Translations under genes and position numbers: made by a program
In this document: in pieces, positions 1 to 11,170 of the stretch
Numbering within the stretch: position 1 is the stretch's first letter
How the letters are laid out: every line of letters begins with the position of its first letter
The notes under the pieces: generated by a model
Databases searched by the model: none
Seen by the model: the letters and a program-made list of their open reading frames with translations, nothing else
What the model was told of the DNA's origin: nothing
Origin: Przewalskia tangutica
Lineage: Eukaryota; Streptophyta; Magnoliopsida; Solanales; Solanaceae
Assembly: GCA_029844215.1 (NCBI GenBank)
Contig: CM056729.1
Location: 8,618,001 to 8,682,000 of the forward strand
Reading direction: 5' to 3'
Length of the DNA: 64,000 nt

Positions 1-107
1 CATCTCTTCTGCCGCCCTCTCATACCCGTACCTCGGCCACCGGCCAGTATACTACTCCATTCACAAAAAAAAATTTCAATCCCTACTTCTCCTCTTGTTC
101 TTTCAAT

Positions 108-573
108 ATGTCTACCTCAAATAATACCTTTCATCATGCCTTTGCAGTCTCCAATATAAAGAATAACATCTCTATCGTTCTTGAGATGGAAAACGTTCAA
201 TACGCGACGTGGGCAAAATTATTTAAAAGTCTAATAGGGTCCTCCATCACATCATCACACCAACGAAAGGCAAGGAGAAAGTGCCTACCACCAATGATAA
301 AATTAAGTTGTGGGAAACTCTTGATGCTATGGTGCTCTAGTGGATTTATTTCACCATCTCTACGGACCTCTTAGAGACTATTATCGAGCCCAACGCCACG
401 ATAATGAAAGCTTGGAACATGTTGCGTGATATCTTTCAAGACAACAAAAATTCCCGTGTCGTGACCCTCGAGCAGGAATTATCCCACATTAATATGGAAG
501 ATTTTCTTAATGTCTCAGCCTATTGTCAGTGGCTGAAAGAGTTGTCGGATCAACTCAAAAACATTGGCGCGCC
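108..573 (+). pseudogene. copia gag, N-terminal part
   Basis: Capsid-like Gag of a copia element, which would package element RNA in the cytoplasm. The ATG at 108 opens a frame with the block LEMENVQYATWAKLF, typical of the N-terminal domain of plant copia Gag. After about residue 45 the frame is lost. It returns in another frame near 380-573 with AWNMLRDIFQDNKNSR and LEQELSHINM, the middle of the UBN2-type gag domain. At 573 the frame runs into the Athila LTR and stops. Bases 1-107 are untranslated leader with no primer site visible. At least one frameshift lies between the two conserved blocks, so no functional protein is expected. Confidence 0.85.
569..573. repeat. left target-site duplication of the Athila element
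   Basis: GCGCC directly before the 5' LTR. The partner after the 3' LTR (8761-8765) is ACGCC, a match at four of five bases. A 5-bp duplication is usual for gypsy integrases, and the flanking copia gag frame resumes across the insertion. Confidence 0.75.
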
Positions 574-1809
574 TGTTAAGCGTATTTTGTATACGCTTTT
601 GAGTCATTTTTAGTTAGTATTTTACTTGTTTTTGTTGTGTTTAGTATAGTATTAGGTTTGTTTTTCTTTCTTTTGAGTCACAGTGGTTCAAAAAGACAAA
701 ATGACGAAAAGGAACGAAAAATGGGCATAAAAGGAGGAATCTGAGGCCGAAAGGCGAGTAAATCAAGACCGGATGAAAGCCGAGCAATACGGCCAGCAGG
801 ACCGCGACGCCGGAACATCATAGAAGCATAGAACTTTGGGCGTCGTGGCGCCAGTCTGCAGGGCCGCGGCGCCGGTACGGAAATCGAGAATCCGAAGTTA
901 ATTTGGCCAGGTGCAAAAGGGTCCATAGGGCACGAAAATTATAACATAATAAAGTCCCTAGGGATTATTCTATGGAGGGAGGTCATTCTAGCAGACAACA
1001 CGTCACAAGGCAAGGATTGGAAACTACAATTGGAGACTTTAGTTCGCAGTACTTTTCTTTCTTTCTTTTTAATTCAGTTTATGTTTGGAATTGTATTAGT
1101 TCTTTGCATGACTATGGCTAGGAGCTAAACACTTTATTATGGCTCTCCTTTTGAATCGCGTGAAACTCTATTTCATGACTTAATGCATTAGTTGATTTCT
1201 TCTTCACTTGATTAAGATTTATTCAATAATTGGTATGAATGTTTGATAGTTAATTGATCACTAATTATCATAATTTATATGATTTCGAATCAAGAACCGA
1301 AAGGAGAGATTTGGATATGCTGTAATTGAATAGATATAGGTTAAAATCACGGACGAAAGTACCCCGATATTTGTGTAGCATTATAGGTTACTGTTCTTAA
1401 TCTTCCTATGTGGTAAATCCTATCATAGAAATATAGAAGGATTTTGCACTGAGGTTGAGCGATTATATATCCTAACCGGAATATAAGACAGTCTAGTTAA
1501 CCGCTATCTTAACGTAGAAGAAGAAGTCATTCTAGTTGCATTAAGGATTGAATAGAGTGGATAATTGAGGATTTGGAAGCTCTAATTCCTTCATAACTGA
1601 TTACAACTTCAATAGTTTAGTTAATTCTTGCAATTATTCTAGTAGTTAAACAAAAAAAACCAACTCGATTATCGATTGCTAAATAGATAACTAAAATAGG
1701 TGAACGATAATTAGAAACCAGCCTCTGAGGATGATTTTCAGTTTTATCAGACTATACTATTTGTGAACGATACGTACACTTGCGTGAGCAATTGGACACG
1801 GTCCTAACA
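574..1809 (+). repeat. 5' LTR of the Athila element
   Basis: 1236 bp, starting TGTTAAGCGT and ending GGTCCTAACA, nearly collinear with 7530-8760. A possible TATA-like stretch CATAAAAGGAGG lies at about 726-737. The end next to the primer site and the TG...CA termini fix the borders. Confidence 0.9.
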
Positions 1810-1815
1810 AGTTTT

Positions 1816-1833
1816 TGGCGCCGTTGCCGGGGA
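1816..1833 (+). promoter_or_regulatory. primer binding site, tRNA-Asp type
   Basis: TGGCGCCGTTGCCGGGGA, seven bases downstream of the 5' LTR. It is complementary to the 3' end of plant tRNA-Asp(GTC), the primer used by Athila-like elements for minus-strand synthesis. Confidence 0.9.
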
Positions 1834-1962
1834 CTGACGTACTTCTAATATCGAACCATCTATTTTTATTTCTACTTTGACTTTATTTTTTTTTATTTTT
1901 ACTGTTAGAACCCTGTTGCCTTGATTTGTTTGTTGATTTGGTCTATTTCAGGAATTTAGTGT

Positions 1963-3168
1963 ATGCGAAGAAGGAGAGTAGCAGATACACTTGTTCCCTT
2001 CAATCCTGAAATTGAGAAAACGTGCAAGCAAAACAGGCGAAATAAAAGGATAGATGATTCAGTGACCATGGTCAACCAACCACCGAATCAGAATGGGGCA
2101 AACAACGAGGTTCCTGATCATGTAAAGGAGTCAATACCGGTCCCAGCAGAAAGAAGCTTACGAGATTATGTTCTGCCACTTGCTATCGGTGCAGACACGA
2201 TCGACTCACAAAGAATAGGGGCAAACAACTTTGAGATCAAGCCAGCCATCCTGAGCATGGTCCAGAACACAGTACAGTTTGGGGGATTTCCATATGAAGA
2301 CCCCCACATGCACATTGCCAACTTTCTGGAGCTGTGTGCCACTTTCAAGTACAATGGCGTCACTGACGATGCCATTAGACTGAGGCTCTTCCCGTTCTCA
2401 CTTAGGGACAGAGGCAAGAGTTGTTTGAACTCACTACCTGCCAACTCCGTCACCACCTGGCAGGATCTAGCCCAAAAGTTTCTTGCAACATTCTTCCCTC
2501 CTTCAAAGGCAGCAAAGTTAAGAGGAGAGTTGAACAATTTCTATCAGGTATATGGAGAGTCGTTGTATGATGCATGGGAGCGATTAAGGATTTATAGAGA
2601 AACTGCTCCCCATCATGGCATAGAGAAGTGGATGTTGATCCACATTTTTTATAATGGGTTGAGTGGTACTACTCGTACCATAATTGATGTTGCAGCAGGG
2701 GGAGCGTTCATGAGGAAGAGTGCCAATGAGGCACATGAGGCACATGAGTTACTAGAGGACATGACTGTCAATAATCATCAAGGGGCAGATGACAGGTCTG
2801 CGAGTAGCAGGAAGACTATGGGCTTACATGAGATAGATGTTATCACAACATTAAATGCGCAGGTGGCCCTCTTGACAAAACAACTACAACAGAACATTAT
2901 GTCTGTGAATGCAGTCCAGATGTCTGTGAATTGTGAGATTCGCTGGGGCCCACACTCTTTTGATAGATGCACAGCGGTGGATCCTAATAATGTGCCCATG
3001 GAGCAGGTTCAGGCAGTTGGGAACTTTCAGCGTCCTTATAATTCCAACACATACAATCCAGGGTGGAGAAATCACCCTAACTTTTCGTGGAAGAAGGACC
3101 AGGCCCAACAACAACCATATCAAGGTAATTACCAGAACGTAAGCAGAAGCTTCATCAGCCAGCTTTAG
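1963..3168 (+). CDS. Athila-type Gag (capsid) protein
   Basis: 401 codons, the longest uninterrupted frame in the window. Residues about 90-270 match the Retrotrans_gag core of Athila elements: NNFEIKPAILSMVQ, FGGFPYEDPHMHI, DDAIRLRLFPFSLRDR, TTWQDLAQKFLATFFPP and IFYNGLSGTTRTIIDVAAGG. It would form the capsid around the element RNA. Near residue 324 a zinc-knuckle remnant CEIRWGPHSFDRC is visible, but the second cysteine of the usual CxxC is arginine, so zinc binding is probably lost. The stop at 3166 is premature: homologous Gag sequence continues in another frame from about 3165 to 3366 (coiled region NLETQIGQLTKMV), and the protease follows in the original frame. I chose the ATG at 1963 as the first one after the primer site; the conserved part starts later. 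Confidence 0.85.
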   Translation: MRRRRVADTLVPFNPEIEKTCKQNRRNKRIDDSVTMVNQPPNQNGANNEVPDHVKESIPVPAERSLRDYVLPLAIGADTIDSQRIGANNFEIKPAILSMVQNTVQFGGFPYEDPHMHIANFLELCATFKYNGVTDDAIRLRLFPFSLRDRGKSCLNSLPANSVTTWQDLAQKFLATFFPPSKAAKLRGELNNFYQVYGESLYDAWERLRIYRETAPHHGIEKWMLIHIFYNGLSGTTRTIIDVAAGGAFMRKSANEAHEAHELLEDMTVNNHQGADDRSASSRKTMGLHEIDVITTLNAQVALLTKQLQQNIMSVNAVQMSVNCEIRWGPHSFDRCTAVDPNNVPMEQVQAVGNFQRPYNSNTYNPGWRNHPNFSWKKDQAQQQPYQGNYQNVSRSFISQL

Positions 3169-4443
3169 ACCACCACCTACACAATAGGAGAAGCCTAATG
3201 AGCTGAGGGATGCATTGCTTACACTCACCAATTCGCAGAATCAGTTCATGTCTGAAACCAGGTCCTCCCTCAGGAACCTGGAAACGCAGATTGGGCAACT
3301 GACGAAGATGGTAACCAACAGACCTCAGGGTACTCTCCCAAGCATTACAGAGGTCAATCCAAGATAATAGTGTCAGGCAGTGTTTTTAAGGTGTGGAAAG
3401 CAGTTGGAGCAGGTTGCTCCCCAATCCGCAGTGGTTCATGAGAAAGAGGAGAGAAAGCAGTTGAGGAAGGAAAGGAGGGGGTCACCGAGGACCACCCTAC
3501 AGTTGAGAAAGCTCCACCAGTACCTTTGAGGGAATACACTGATAGTATCCCTTACCCTCAGAGGCTCCAAAAGAAGGCCATAGAAAAACAGTTCTCCAAG
3601 TTCTTGGAGGTATTTAAGAAGTTTCACATCAATATCCCCTTCATTGAGGCGTTAGAACAAATGCATGCATACTTCAAATTCATGAAGGAGATACTTGGAA
3701 AAAAGATAAGGTTGACGGATTATGAGACAGTAGCGTTGACAGGGGAGTGCAACACCATTTTACAAAAGAAACTGCCTCCTAAGTTGAAAGATCCATGAAG
3801 CTTCACCCTGCCCTGCACTAATGGCAAAGTAACATGCAACAAGGCACTTTGTGACTTAGGGGCTAGTATCAATCTCATGCCTCTGTCTGTGTTAAAAAGA
3901 TTGGGTTTGGGAGAAGCCAAATCAACCACAGTTAATCTGCAGCTGGCGGACCGAACCGTGGTGCTCCCCAGAGGCATAGTGGAAGATGTGCTTGTCAAGG
4001 TGGGAAAGTTTTTCTTTCCAGCAGATTTCCTCATTCTTGACATGGAGGAAGATGATGAAATACCCATCATTTTGAGGAGACCATTCCTTGAAACGGGTAG
4101 ATCCCTAATCGATGTGGAGAAGGGAGAATTGAGACTACGGGTTCAGGAAGAAGAGATGGTATTCAAGGTGTTCAAATCCACCATTGAGTCCCTGGCCAGC
4201 AACAAGTACTTCTCAGTAAGCACAACTGACACATCAGTTCAGCAAATACAGACCAAAAGTAGGGAGATCATTCCTACAGCTGTGAACCCACAGGATAGTT
4301 TGAAAACTGCAACAAAAGTTCATGACATGAAAGCTGACAAACAGGTAAATCTTACTGAACCCAATGATGTGAAAAAGAAAAATAGAGTGAGGAAAAGGAA
4401 AATGATTTTTAAGTGGATAGGTTGTGAGATTGATTTACCCTAA
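3169..4443 (+). pseudogene. Athila gag C-terminus and aspartic protease
   Basis: From 3526 the frame is the same as gag (PYPQRLQKKAIEKQFSKFLE, then FHINIPFIEALEQM). It is interrupted only by a TGA at 3796-3798, where relatives carry a glycine codon before SFTLPC. Beyond it lies the retropepsin-like protease. The catalytic motif DLGAS sits in CDLGASINLMPLSV, followed by the flap region (TTVNLQLADRTVVLPRGI) and by IPIILRRPFLETGRSLIDV near the C-terminal side. In relatives the last motif reads GRPFL, so the first arginine replaces glycine. The frame ends at TAA 4441-4443. A short trailer with KLKTTLLGRQPKV follows at about 4477-4518. In autonomous Athila elements reverse transcriptase would start here, but none is present. 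Confidence 0.85.
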
Positions 4444-5219
4444 GGATTTGATAAGGAACCTGCGTCCGGCTACAAGAAGTTAAAGACAACGCTACTTGGG
4501 AGGCAACCCAAGGTTTAAATTATACAATTTAGTTTTGTTAGAATAATCTCACTTTTGGTATTTTTGTTGTGTTGTGATGACAGGTGAAGGAATGAGACAT
4601 GAAGCACGGATAAATGCTGGAAACAGGAAATCGGTGCAGCGCCGCGGCTCCAAAATATAGGGTCATGTGAACAATGAGGACATGTGGCACGGACGGATTT
4701 CAGAATTTAAAGCCCTAAATCCCCCAACTCCTCTCCCACACAAATACAAATCATTTCTCCCTCTAAAAACTTCCGAAAATCCTCTCCCTTTCACCCAAAA
4801 ATCTTCCACAAACTCCACCAAATTCTCCAAAAATCTCTACAACCACCCCCATTAAAAACCCTCACATCTTTCACCATCATCACTCCTTCACTTGGGTCAA
4901 GAGCTTTGTGAAGAAAAACTCTTCAAAAAGGTAATCTTCATCAATTCTCTTGATATTTCTTGGTTAGTGGTGAAAGTAGCTTCAAGAATTGGGTAGTGTA
5001 GGGCTATTTTGGTATTGTGTGTTGTGTGATTGGGGGTGGCGTAATGTGTGTTGTGTGTTGTTGTTGCTGTTCGGTATATGTGGATTAGGTGTAATTGTTG
5101 GTGTCTTGTTGTTGTGTTTGAATTATGGTTGGTTATTGTTGCGGAATGGAGTGAAAGTTGTTAGGAAACCTCAAAGAAACAAAGAAAACGCTACAAATTT
5201 TTTTCCAACAACCTTCATA
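4444..5219 (+). other. spacer between protease and second ORF of the Athila element
   Basis: No conserved coding sequence. It holds a C/T-rich stretch (4710-4900) and then a G/T-rich stretch (4985-5160). This pattern could be an untranslated leader or intron ahead of the second ORF, for example a 3' splice site followed by a start codon, but I cannot show splicing from sequence alone. Confidence 0.5.
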
Positions 5220-6342
5220 ATGACTTCAAGGAAACGGACGACTCGAACCCCTTCATCTTTATCAGTCCCAGATCATGATGTGACCCGGTTCACCAACAGG
5301 GATACAGAGGATAGGTACAACAAAAATAAGTGGTAGGGCAGTAATACAAGAGCGAAGAATGGACTATCAGGCCGACCCACTCGATGATGATGATGTTTAT
5401 GAGTCCATTAGAGCCGCGATTGAAGCCAATAGTTGGGAGAGGTTCGTCGATCATGGGGCTATTCCACAACAAAATGTCATCCTTGTGAGAGAATTCTATG
5501 CCAACTACCCAGAACAAAGCAATGGGAGATGCTTTGTAAGATGGCGTTATGTACTCGTTAGTGCTGAAGCAATGAATGCTATTTTTGGGACAGCTGATGT
5601 TGGGGACCAGGGCCACCATCCAAACCATTTCAGAACCTGGTCAAGGAATGTCAACCACATACCATGAGATGTAATTTTCGAGGCCCTATGCTACCCAAGA
5701 GCGCAGTTTCGTTATTCCTGCAGCGGGGGCAGATGACTTGCCCGGTGCCAATTCAACAGAGTAGCCAAGGCTTGGGTATATTTCGTGAGTGCTCGCTTGA
5801 TTCCGTCAACTCATTTCACCAATGTACCAGCAGACAGAATCAAGCTCATCTTTGGCATCATGAGGGGCCTGACTATTGATATTGGAATGGAGATAGTGCA
5901 GAGTATTGGGGAAACCAGCAGATTGACTACTACTGGCGGTTTGGGACATGGTTCATTCATCACTGCATTATGTGCTAGGCACAGAGTCCCAACATTCGCC
6001 ACAGACATTCTTGAGAAGACTCTGCCACCGATAACATACAGTCTGGTCCATTCATACCCTGACCCTGCAAACCCAGCGGATAGGAGACGAGGTCAAGAAA
6101 CAGGCAGAGCAGGCGCAACCGCAATGGAGCAAAATGAGCCAGAGGTAGCCACACAACATGAGCCCGGCGAAAGTAGCCACCAGCCTCCCTTAGCTCTGGA
6201 GCCTCCAGTGCCAATCATGGAGCAGATGCTGCGAAACCATGAACATATGCTCCTAAATCAGCAATAGATGATGCAAGGGCATCAGGACCTGAGCCAGCGC
6301 GTCAATGATTTGAGCACCAGGTTCAACCAGTGGTCAATGTAG
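5220..6342 (+). pseudogene. second ORF of the Athila element, 'putative plant transposon protein' type
   Basis: An ORF of unknown function, common in Athila-like plant elements and often labelled 'putative plant transposon protein'. It starts at ATG 5220 with a basic stretch (MTSRKRTTRTP). After a frameshift near 5336 it continues from about 5359 with the family blocks NVILVREFYANYPE, CFVRWRYVLVS, VYFVSARLIPSTHFTNV and ADRIKLIFGIMRGLTIDIG. The C-terminal third is rich in Pro, Glu and Gln. The final part (LRNHEHMLLNQQ onward) looks like a coiled segment running to the stop at 6340. In-frame TGA codons at 5665 and 5734 and a TAG at 6265 interrupt it. At least the first (CGA to TGA) and the last (CAG to TAG) fit C-to-T decay at methylated cytosines. 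It has no polymerase or integrase motif. Confidence 0.7.
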
Positions 6343-7529
6343 TATCCGCCGCCACCACCACCATTTTGAACCGCTATTGTCTGTAAGTCGTCCTTTTTAT
6401 TTTTGAGTCTTACACATTTGGGACAATGTGTAGCTTAGGTTTGGGGGGAGTTCTTATTTTATTTTATTTTTTGTGTCTATGTTTGAGTCTTTTATTTGTT
6501 TTTGTGTTATATGGAGTCAATTTATTTTTATGATCATGTATGATGTGTTTACTTGAAACGCCTAATGAATTAAGTGGGATAATGTAATGGAATGATAAGC
6601 AAAAATCTGTGTGCTTAAGTTAGAAATGTCAAAGATTCATGTAAGTTTAATTAATTGGAGTATTCTGTGCTTAGCTTGTGTGTTGTCAATTGTGAAAAAC
6701 ATCTATGAGTCTGCTCTTGTTATTTGAGGCGAAATAGTTAGGATGTACATGTTAGGGAGATGATTCATACATTTCTTTGTTAATCCTTCTTACCCTTCAC
6801 TACCTACCCTGACAATAAATTGTATCCCTAGTCAGCCCCTTTGAGCCTAAAACAGAAGTTATTTCTTCGACACCTCATGTCTCCTTGTGTACCATAAGCA
6901 GTAATTGAAGAGAGGGATGAAAAGAGTAAAAAGGAAATACGAAAAGAGAGTGAAAAATTGATGCACTCCAATAAAAAAAATGTAAATGTTTAAGTTTGGG
7001 GGTGCCTATGTGAATGTGTTTCATGCTTTCAAAAAGAGAAGAGAAGAATGATATGTATGAACGAAAAAGAATACCAAAAAGAAGAAAAAAATGGTTGAAT
7101 GAGAAAAACGCTTATGATACGTAATTTGAGTCTAAATGCCAACTTTTACCTACCCCTGCCTAAACCTACATTATAACCCTGAAAAGTCCTGAAGATCTCT
7201 AGTATGTACGTCCATGATTAGTGGAGAATATCAAGTAAACATGCCCATAGAGCTTTGAGAAAAAATGAAAATAAAATTGACATGCATAGGTTGGGTATTC
7301 ATGCTTCCATTGATTGTGACTGAAATAAATTTGCGAAATATCTGACTTGAAATTCTAGATTGTTAAATTCATGCTACATCTGTTCCTACATATATCCCAA
7401 CTGACGTTCATGTGTTTCTAAGTAACCTGTGCAGCTGCGTGATTTGAGTGTTTAAGTCTTTTGTTTTTGTTCTTTGTTTTTGCTTTGATATTTGTTCGAG
7501 GGCGAACAAAGGTTAAGTTTGGGGGTATT
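6343..7529 (+). other. 3' non-coding region and polypurine tract of the Athila element
   Basis: No ORF with homology. The motif GTTTGGGGG occurs three times (about 6438, 6996 and 7517). The last copy, AAGTTTGGGGGTATT just before the 3' LTR, is the likely polypurine tract that primes plus-strand synthesis. A shared block (GAGCTTATGGTAC-like, then AATGCC...TTTACC) allows alignment with the second Athila copy at 11171-11701. Confidence 0.75.
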
Positions 7530-8760
7530 TGTTAAGCGTATTTTGTATACACTTTTTGAGTTATTTTTAGTTAGTATTTTTCTCATTTTTGTTGTGTTGA
7601 GTATAGTATTAGGTTTGTTTTTCTTTCTTTTGAGTCACAACGGTTCAAAAAGGCAAAATGGCGAAAAGGAACGAAAAATGGACATAAAAGGAGGAATCTG
7701 AGGCCGGGCGAATTGAAGACCGGACGAGCCGTGCAATACGGCCAGCAGGATCAGCGCACGGAACATCAGAGAAGCCACAGAACTTTGGGAGCTGTGGCAT
7801 CAGTCTGCAGGGCCGCGACGCCGGTACGAAAATCGAGAATCCGAAGTTAATTTGGCCAGGGGCATAAGGGTCCATAGGGCACGAAAATTGTAACATACTA
7901 AATTCCCTAAGGATTATTCTATGGAGAGAGGTCATTCCAGCACACAACACATCACAGGACAATGATTGGAAACTACAATTGGAGACTTTAGTTCGCAGTA
8001 CTTTTCTTTCTTTCTTTTTAATTCAGTTTATGTTTGGAATTGTATTAGTTCTTAGCGTGACTATGGCTAGGTGCTAAACACTTTATTAGGGCTTTCCTTT
8101 TGAATCGCGTGAAACTCTATTTCATGACTTAATGCATTAGTTGATTTCTTCTTCACTTGATTAAGATTTATTCAATAATAGGTATGAATGTTTGATAGTT
8201 AATTGATCACTAATTATCATAATCTATATGATTTCAAATCAAGAATCGAAAGGAGAGATTTGGATATGCTGTAATTGAATAGACATAAGTTAAATCGCGG
8301 ACGAAAGTACCCCGATACTTGTGTAGCATTATAGGTTACTGTTCTTAATTCTCCTATGTGGTAAATCCTATCATAGAAATATAGAAGTGTTCTACACTGG
8401 GGTTGAGAGATTATATATCCCAACCGGAATATAAGACAGTCTAGTTAACCGTTATCTTAACGTAGAAGAAGAAGTCATTCTAGTTGCATTAAGGATTGAA
8501 TAGAGTGGATAGTTGTGGATTTTGGAAGCCCTAATTCCTTCATAACTGATTACAACTTCAATAGTTTAGTTAATTCTTGCAATTATTCTAGTAGTTAAAC
8601 AAAAAAAACCCAACTCTATTATCGATTGCTAAATAGATAACATAAAATAGGTGAACGGTAATTAGAAACCAATCTCTGAGGACGATATTCGGTCTTATCA
8701 GACTATACTACTTGTGAACGATACGTACACTTGCGTGAGTAATTGGACACGGTCCTAACA
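7530..8760 (+). repeat. 3' LTR of the Athila element
   Basis: 1231 bp, same start and end as the 5' LTR, with scattered substitutions and short indels against it. The region 7700-7800, with AT-to-GC-rich changes, is the least similar part. The right target duplication ACGCC (8761-8765) follows. Confidence 0.9.
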
Positions 8761-9230
8761 ACGCCCATCACTAATGATCGTCTCGTTCTTCAGATGGTTG
8801 CAGGCGTCTCCGAGGCGTATAATGGCATTGACACTCTTCTTCGTCAAAACAATCCTCTCCCACCATTCTATCAGACACGTTCCATGTTCACCTTAGAAGA
8901 AGTAGTATTGGCTAAAAAGGAGGCTAGCAGAGAAAATTCTTCCATGTAGGTGGCCACGTCCCATGAACCTAACGACTCTCAATCATCTCAAAAAATTATG
9001 GTCAAAATTATAATAACGGGGGTGGCAAAAAGGGTCAAAACTGTGGAAAAATTGCGATGGTGGGCGTGACGATGGCAAGGGTGGTGGTCGTGGTGACGGC
9101 AGTGACGGATGGACTGGTGGTAGTGGCGAAAAGCACGGGACTGGGCCACTGCCCAGTTAATTCATCAACTTGTGTCGGCCAGCAGAGGCCCGATTTCCAG
9201 AATTTCTAGAAAAATCAGCAACCGGCTAGG
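8761..9230 (+). pseudogene. copia gag, C-terminal part after the Athila insertion
   Basis: The frame resumes the gag broken at 573. It reads DRLVLQMVAGVSEAYNGI, LLRQNNPLPPF and FTLEEVVLAKKEA, the conserved end of the UBN2-type gag domain, and stops at TAG 8947-8949. The following 9000-9130 is a G-rich stretch that would code for a glycine-rich linker if frameshifts are allowed. I see no CCHC zinc knuckle. Confidence 0.8.
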
Positions 9231-9233
9231 CCT

Positions 9234-9563
9234 TTGCATCAGGTTGGATTGCTTAGGTCTCGGCCTCAGCAGGCCTTCGGTGCTTTAGGCCCAACAACAG
9301 TCCCGACACCCACAGATATCGAGGGTGCAATGCATATACTTGGATTAAATCTCCTGGACGCAAATTGGTATATGAACACCGGTGCTACTTCTCACATGAC
9401 ATCCACACTATGTAATCTCTCGTCTTATTTCAATTTGAGCAAAAATAGTAGCATAATTATTGGTGATGATAATTCTATTCCAAATCGTGATTATGGTCAT
9501 ACAAGTTTATCTCTCCCGAACTCACCTTTAGTCTTAAAAATGTCCTGCATGCTCCTCACATAA
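9234..9563 (+). pseudogene. copia protease remnant with catalytic Asp lost
   Basis: The block WYMNTGATSHMT aligns with the copia protease active site, where relatives have DTGATSHMT. The catalytic aspartate is asparagine here, a single-base change that would abolish cleavage. Further on come FNLSKNSSIIIGDDNSIP and a degenerate LPNSPLVLKMSCMLLT, matching the stretch that leads to the NLISV-type strand, which is out of frame at 9563. Confidence 0.8.
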
Positions 9564-9639
9564 TTAAAAATTTGGTCTCTGTTCGAAAATTTACAACTGA
9601 TTATAATGTTTATGTTGACTTTGACCCTTTGGATTTTCT

Positions 9640-10828
9640 GTGAAGGATTTCACGACGGAGATACCTCTAATGAGATGTAATAGTCAGAGCGAGCTCTATC
9701 CTATCATTACCACCACCACCACTTTCATTAATCAAGTCACACCGTCAATGTTTGTCGTTTTAGCACCTTCCTTATGGCATGCGTGTTTGGGTCATCCGGG
9801 AGCGTCTGTTCTTTTTTCTTTTTAAAATAATAATTTTATTGATTGTAATAGTACGCGTAGTACTAACATTTTTCCTTCTTTTCCACTAGGGAAACATGTT
9901 AGAATACCTTTTGTAGCCTCTACATCTAGTATGTCTTTTGATATTATTCATAGTGATATATGGACATCTCCCTTTTTGAGTTCTTTGGGTCATCGTTATT
10001 ATGTGTTATTCTTGGATAGTTATTCTATTTTTGGTGGAATTTTCCATTATCTAATAAGTCTCATGTTTTTTCAACATTCTTATCATTTAGAGCATTTATC
10101 CATACCCAATTTGAACGAGAAATTAAAAATATTTAATGTGATAATGAAAGAGAATTTGATAATGGATCATTTCGGGAATTTTGTAATACTAATGACATTT
10201 CTTTTTGGTTTTCATGTTCTCATACGTCCTCACAAAATGAAAAGGCCGAAAGAAAAATTCATACCATTAATAATATTTAAATTTTTCTAGCACATGCTTA
10301 TCTACCCTTTTTTTTGCATCATGTTTTACAAATTGCTACTTACCTTTTTAACATACCCCATATCAAAAGGATTATCATACCAATCTCCACTCAAAATTCT
10401 TTATCATAAAGATCATACATAGTCTCATCTTAAGGTGTTTCGGTGTTTGTGCTATCATCTCTTCCCATCCACTACAATTAACAAACTTCAAGCTTGTTCT
10501 ACCATTTGTGTATTTTTGGGTTATCCGTATAATCATCGTAGTTATAAATGTTTTGAAATATCCTCGAATAAAATCATAATTAGTCGCCATGTTATTTTAT
10601 ATCAAACCCAATTTTCGTTTGCTAAATTATATAATTCAATGTCTAGTTCTTACAATTTTTTAGATGATGGCCACTAACCGTATATCCTCCAGCAGTGTGC
10701 CCAGCATTACCATGACCCAACTCCGCCAGCAGGCCCAACTGCTCTCTGCCCGAGTCCCACTTCTCAGCCAGCAGGCCTATTGCTTGGTGGCCCATTAAAT
10801 TTCCCAACTGGCCCAATACCGTGTCCTC
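9640..10828 (+). pseudogene. copia GAG-pre-integrase and integrase remnant
   Basis: LWHACLGHPGASVL (about 9774-9815) is the zinc-binding GAG-pre-integrase start. MSFDIIHSDIWTSPF and GHRYYVLFLDSYS (9931-10025) are the first catalytic Asp region of the integrase core. The second Asp (CDNG in relatives) and the glutamate (NGKAERK in relatives, here PKEKF) are no longer intact. FRCLCYHLFPSTTINKLQA, CVFLGYPYNHRSYKCF and SSNKIIISRHVILY (10435-10620) are the post-core segment. A Pro/Gly-rich linker (about 10685-10820) follows and is cut off by the LTR at 10829. Several frameshifts. No product expected. Confidence 0.85.
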
Positions 10829-11170
10829 TGTTATACCCCATATTTTCAGAGTATGTACGTGAGGGCATACGTACAAAAGTTTAAGTCTTAAGTTAGGCAT
10901 AGGACGAAATTTGTGCACAACTAGCGAAAAGAATCGTTTTCCGACGAAACGTTTTCTAGAACTTGCGTAGGGAAAATTACGGCTATGTCATTTATTATTT
11001 TTGCGGATTTTTCCGAGAGATGAAATATTTTGGACCAACGAGAGGGCGACACTTGGCCCTCAAGTGGACGGCCAAGCTAGGGGAGTTGGTGCACGTTTTT
11101 TTCATTTATTTTGCCTAAAACATTTGGTCAATGGTTGGTAGGATATTTTGTGTAGTTGATGAGCAAGTGT
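10829..11170 (+). repeat. chromovirus-type LTR fragment, 5' end only
   Basis: Starts TGTTATACCCC like the LTRs at 13642, 59805 and (reverse) 31232. From about 10905 it aligns with 60200-60420 of the LTR at 59805, sharing TTTTTGCGGATTTTTCCGAG and a GAGG-GCGACACTTG motif. It ends abruptly at 11170, where Athila sequence begins, so only about 340 bp remain. Confidence 0.75.

Larger units (their letters stand above)
574..8760 (+). mobile_element. Athila-type gypsy element, non-autonomous (gag-protease plus extra ORF)
   Basis: Complete 8.2-kb element bounded by two LTRs of 1236 and 1231 bp that start TGTTAAG and end CTAACA. Behind the 5' LTR lies an 18-base primer site of the tRNA-Asp type, as in Athila elements. 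The coding part is gag (from 1963), an aspartic protease (to 4443) and, after a spacer, a separate ORF (5220-6342). I see no reverse transcriptase, RNase H or integrase, so it depends on another element for these. This matches the class called TR-GAG or LARD-like elements. The LTRs differ by scattered substitutions and small indels, so the insertion is not very recent. Confidence 0.9.
1..10828 (+). mobile_element. Ty1/copia retrotransposon, decayed, split by an Athila element
   Basis: The two outer parts (1-573 and 8761-10828) read in order as copia gag, protease, GAG-pre-integrase, integrase core and the start of the low-complexity linker before reverse transcriptase. The gag reading frame breaks off at 573 and resumes at about 8766, so the Athila element at 574-8760 jumped into it. 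No LTR of this element lies in the window: the left one is beyond base 1, and the right part is cut off where a chromovirus LTR begins at 10829. Reverse transcriptase and RNase H are missing. Many frameshifts and stops show it is old and inactive. Confidence 0.85.

Noticed and set aside
2166..2537. 123-codon frame antisense to Athila gag
   Set aside because: Shadow of the gag frame on the opposite strand; no motif.
10643..10918. 91-codon minus frame over the copia-LTR junction
   Set aside because: Spans the border of two unrelated elements; no homology.
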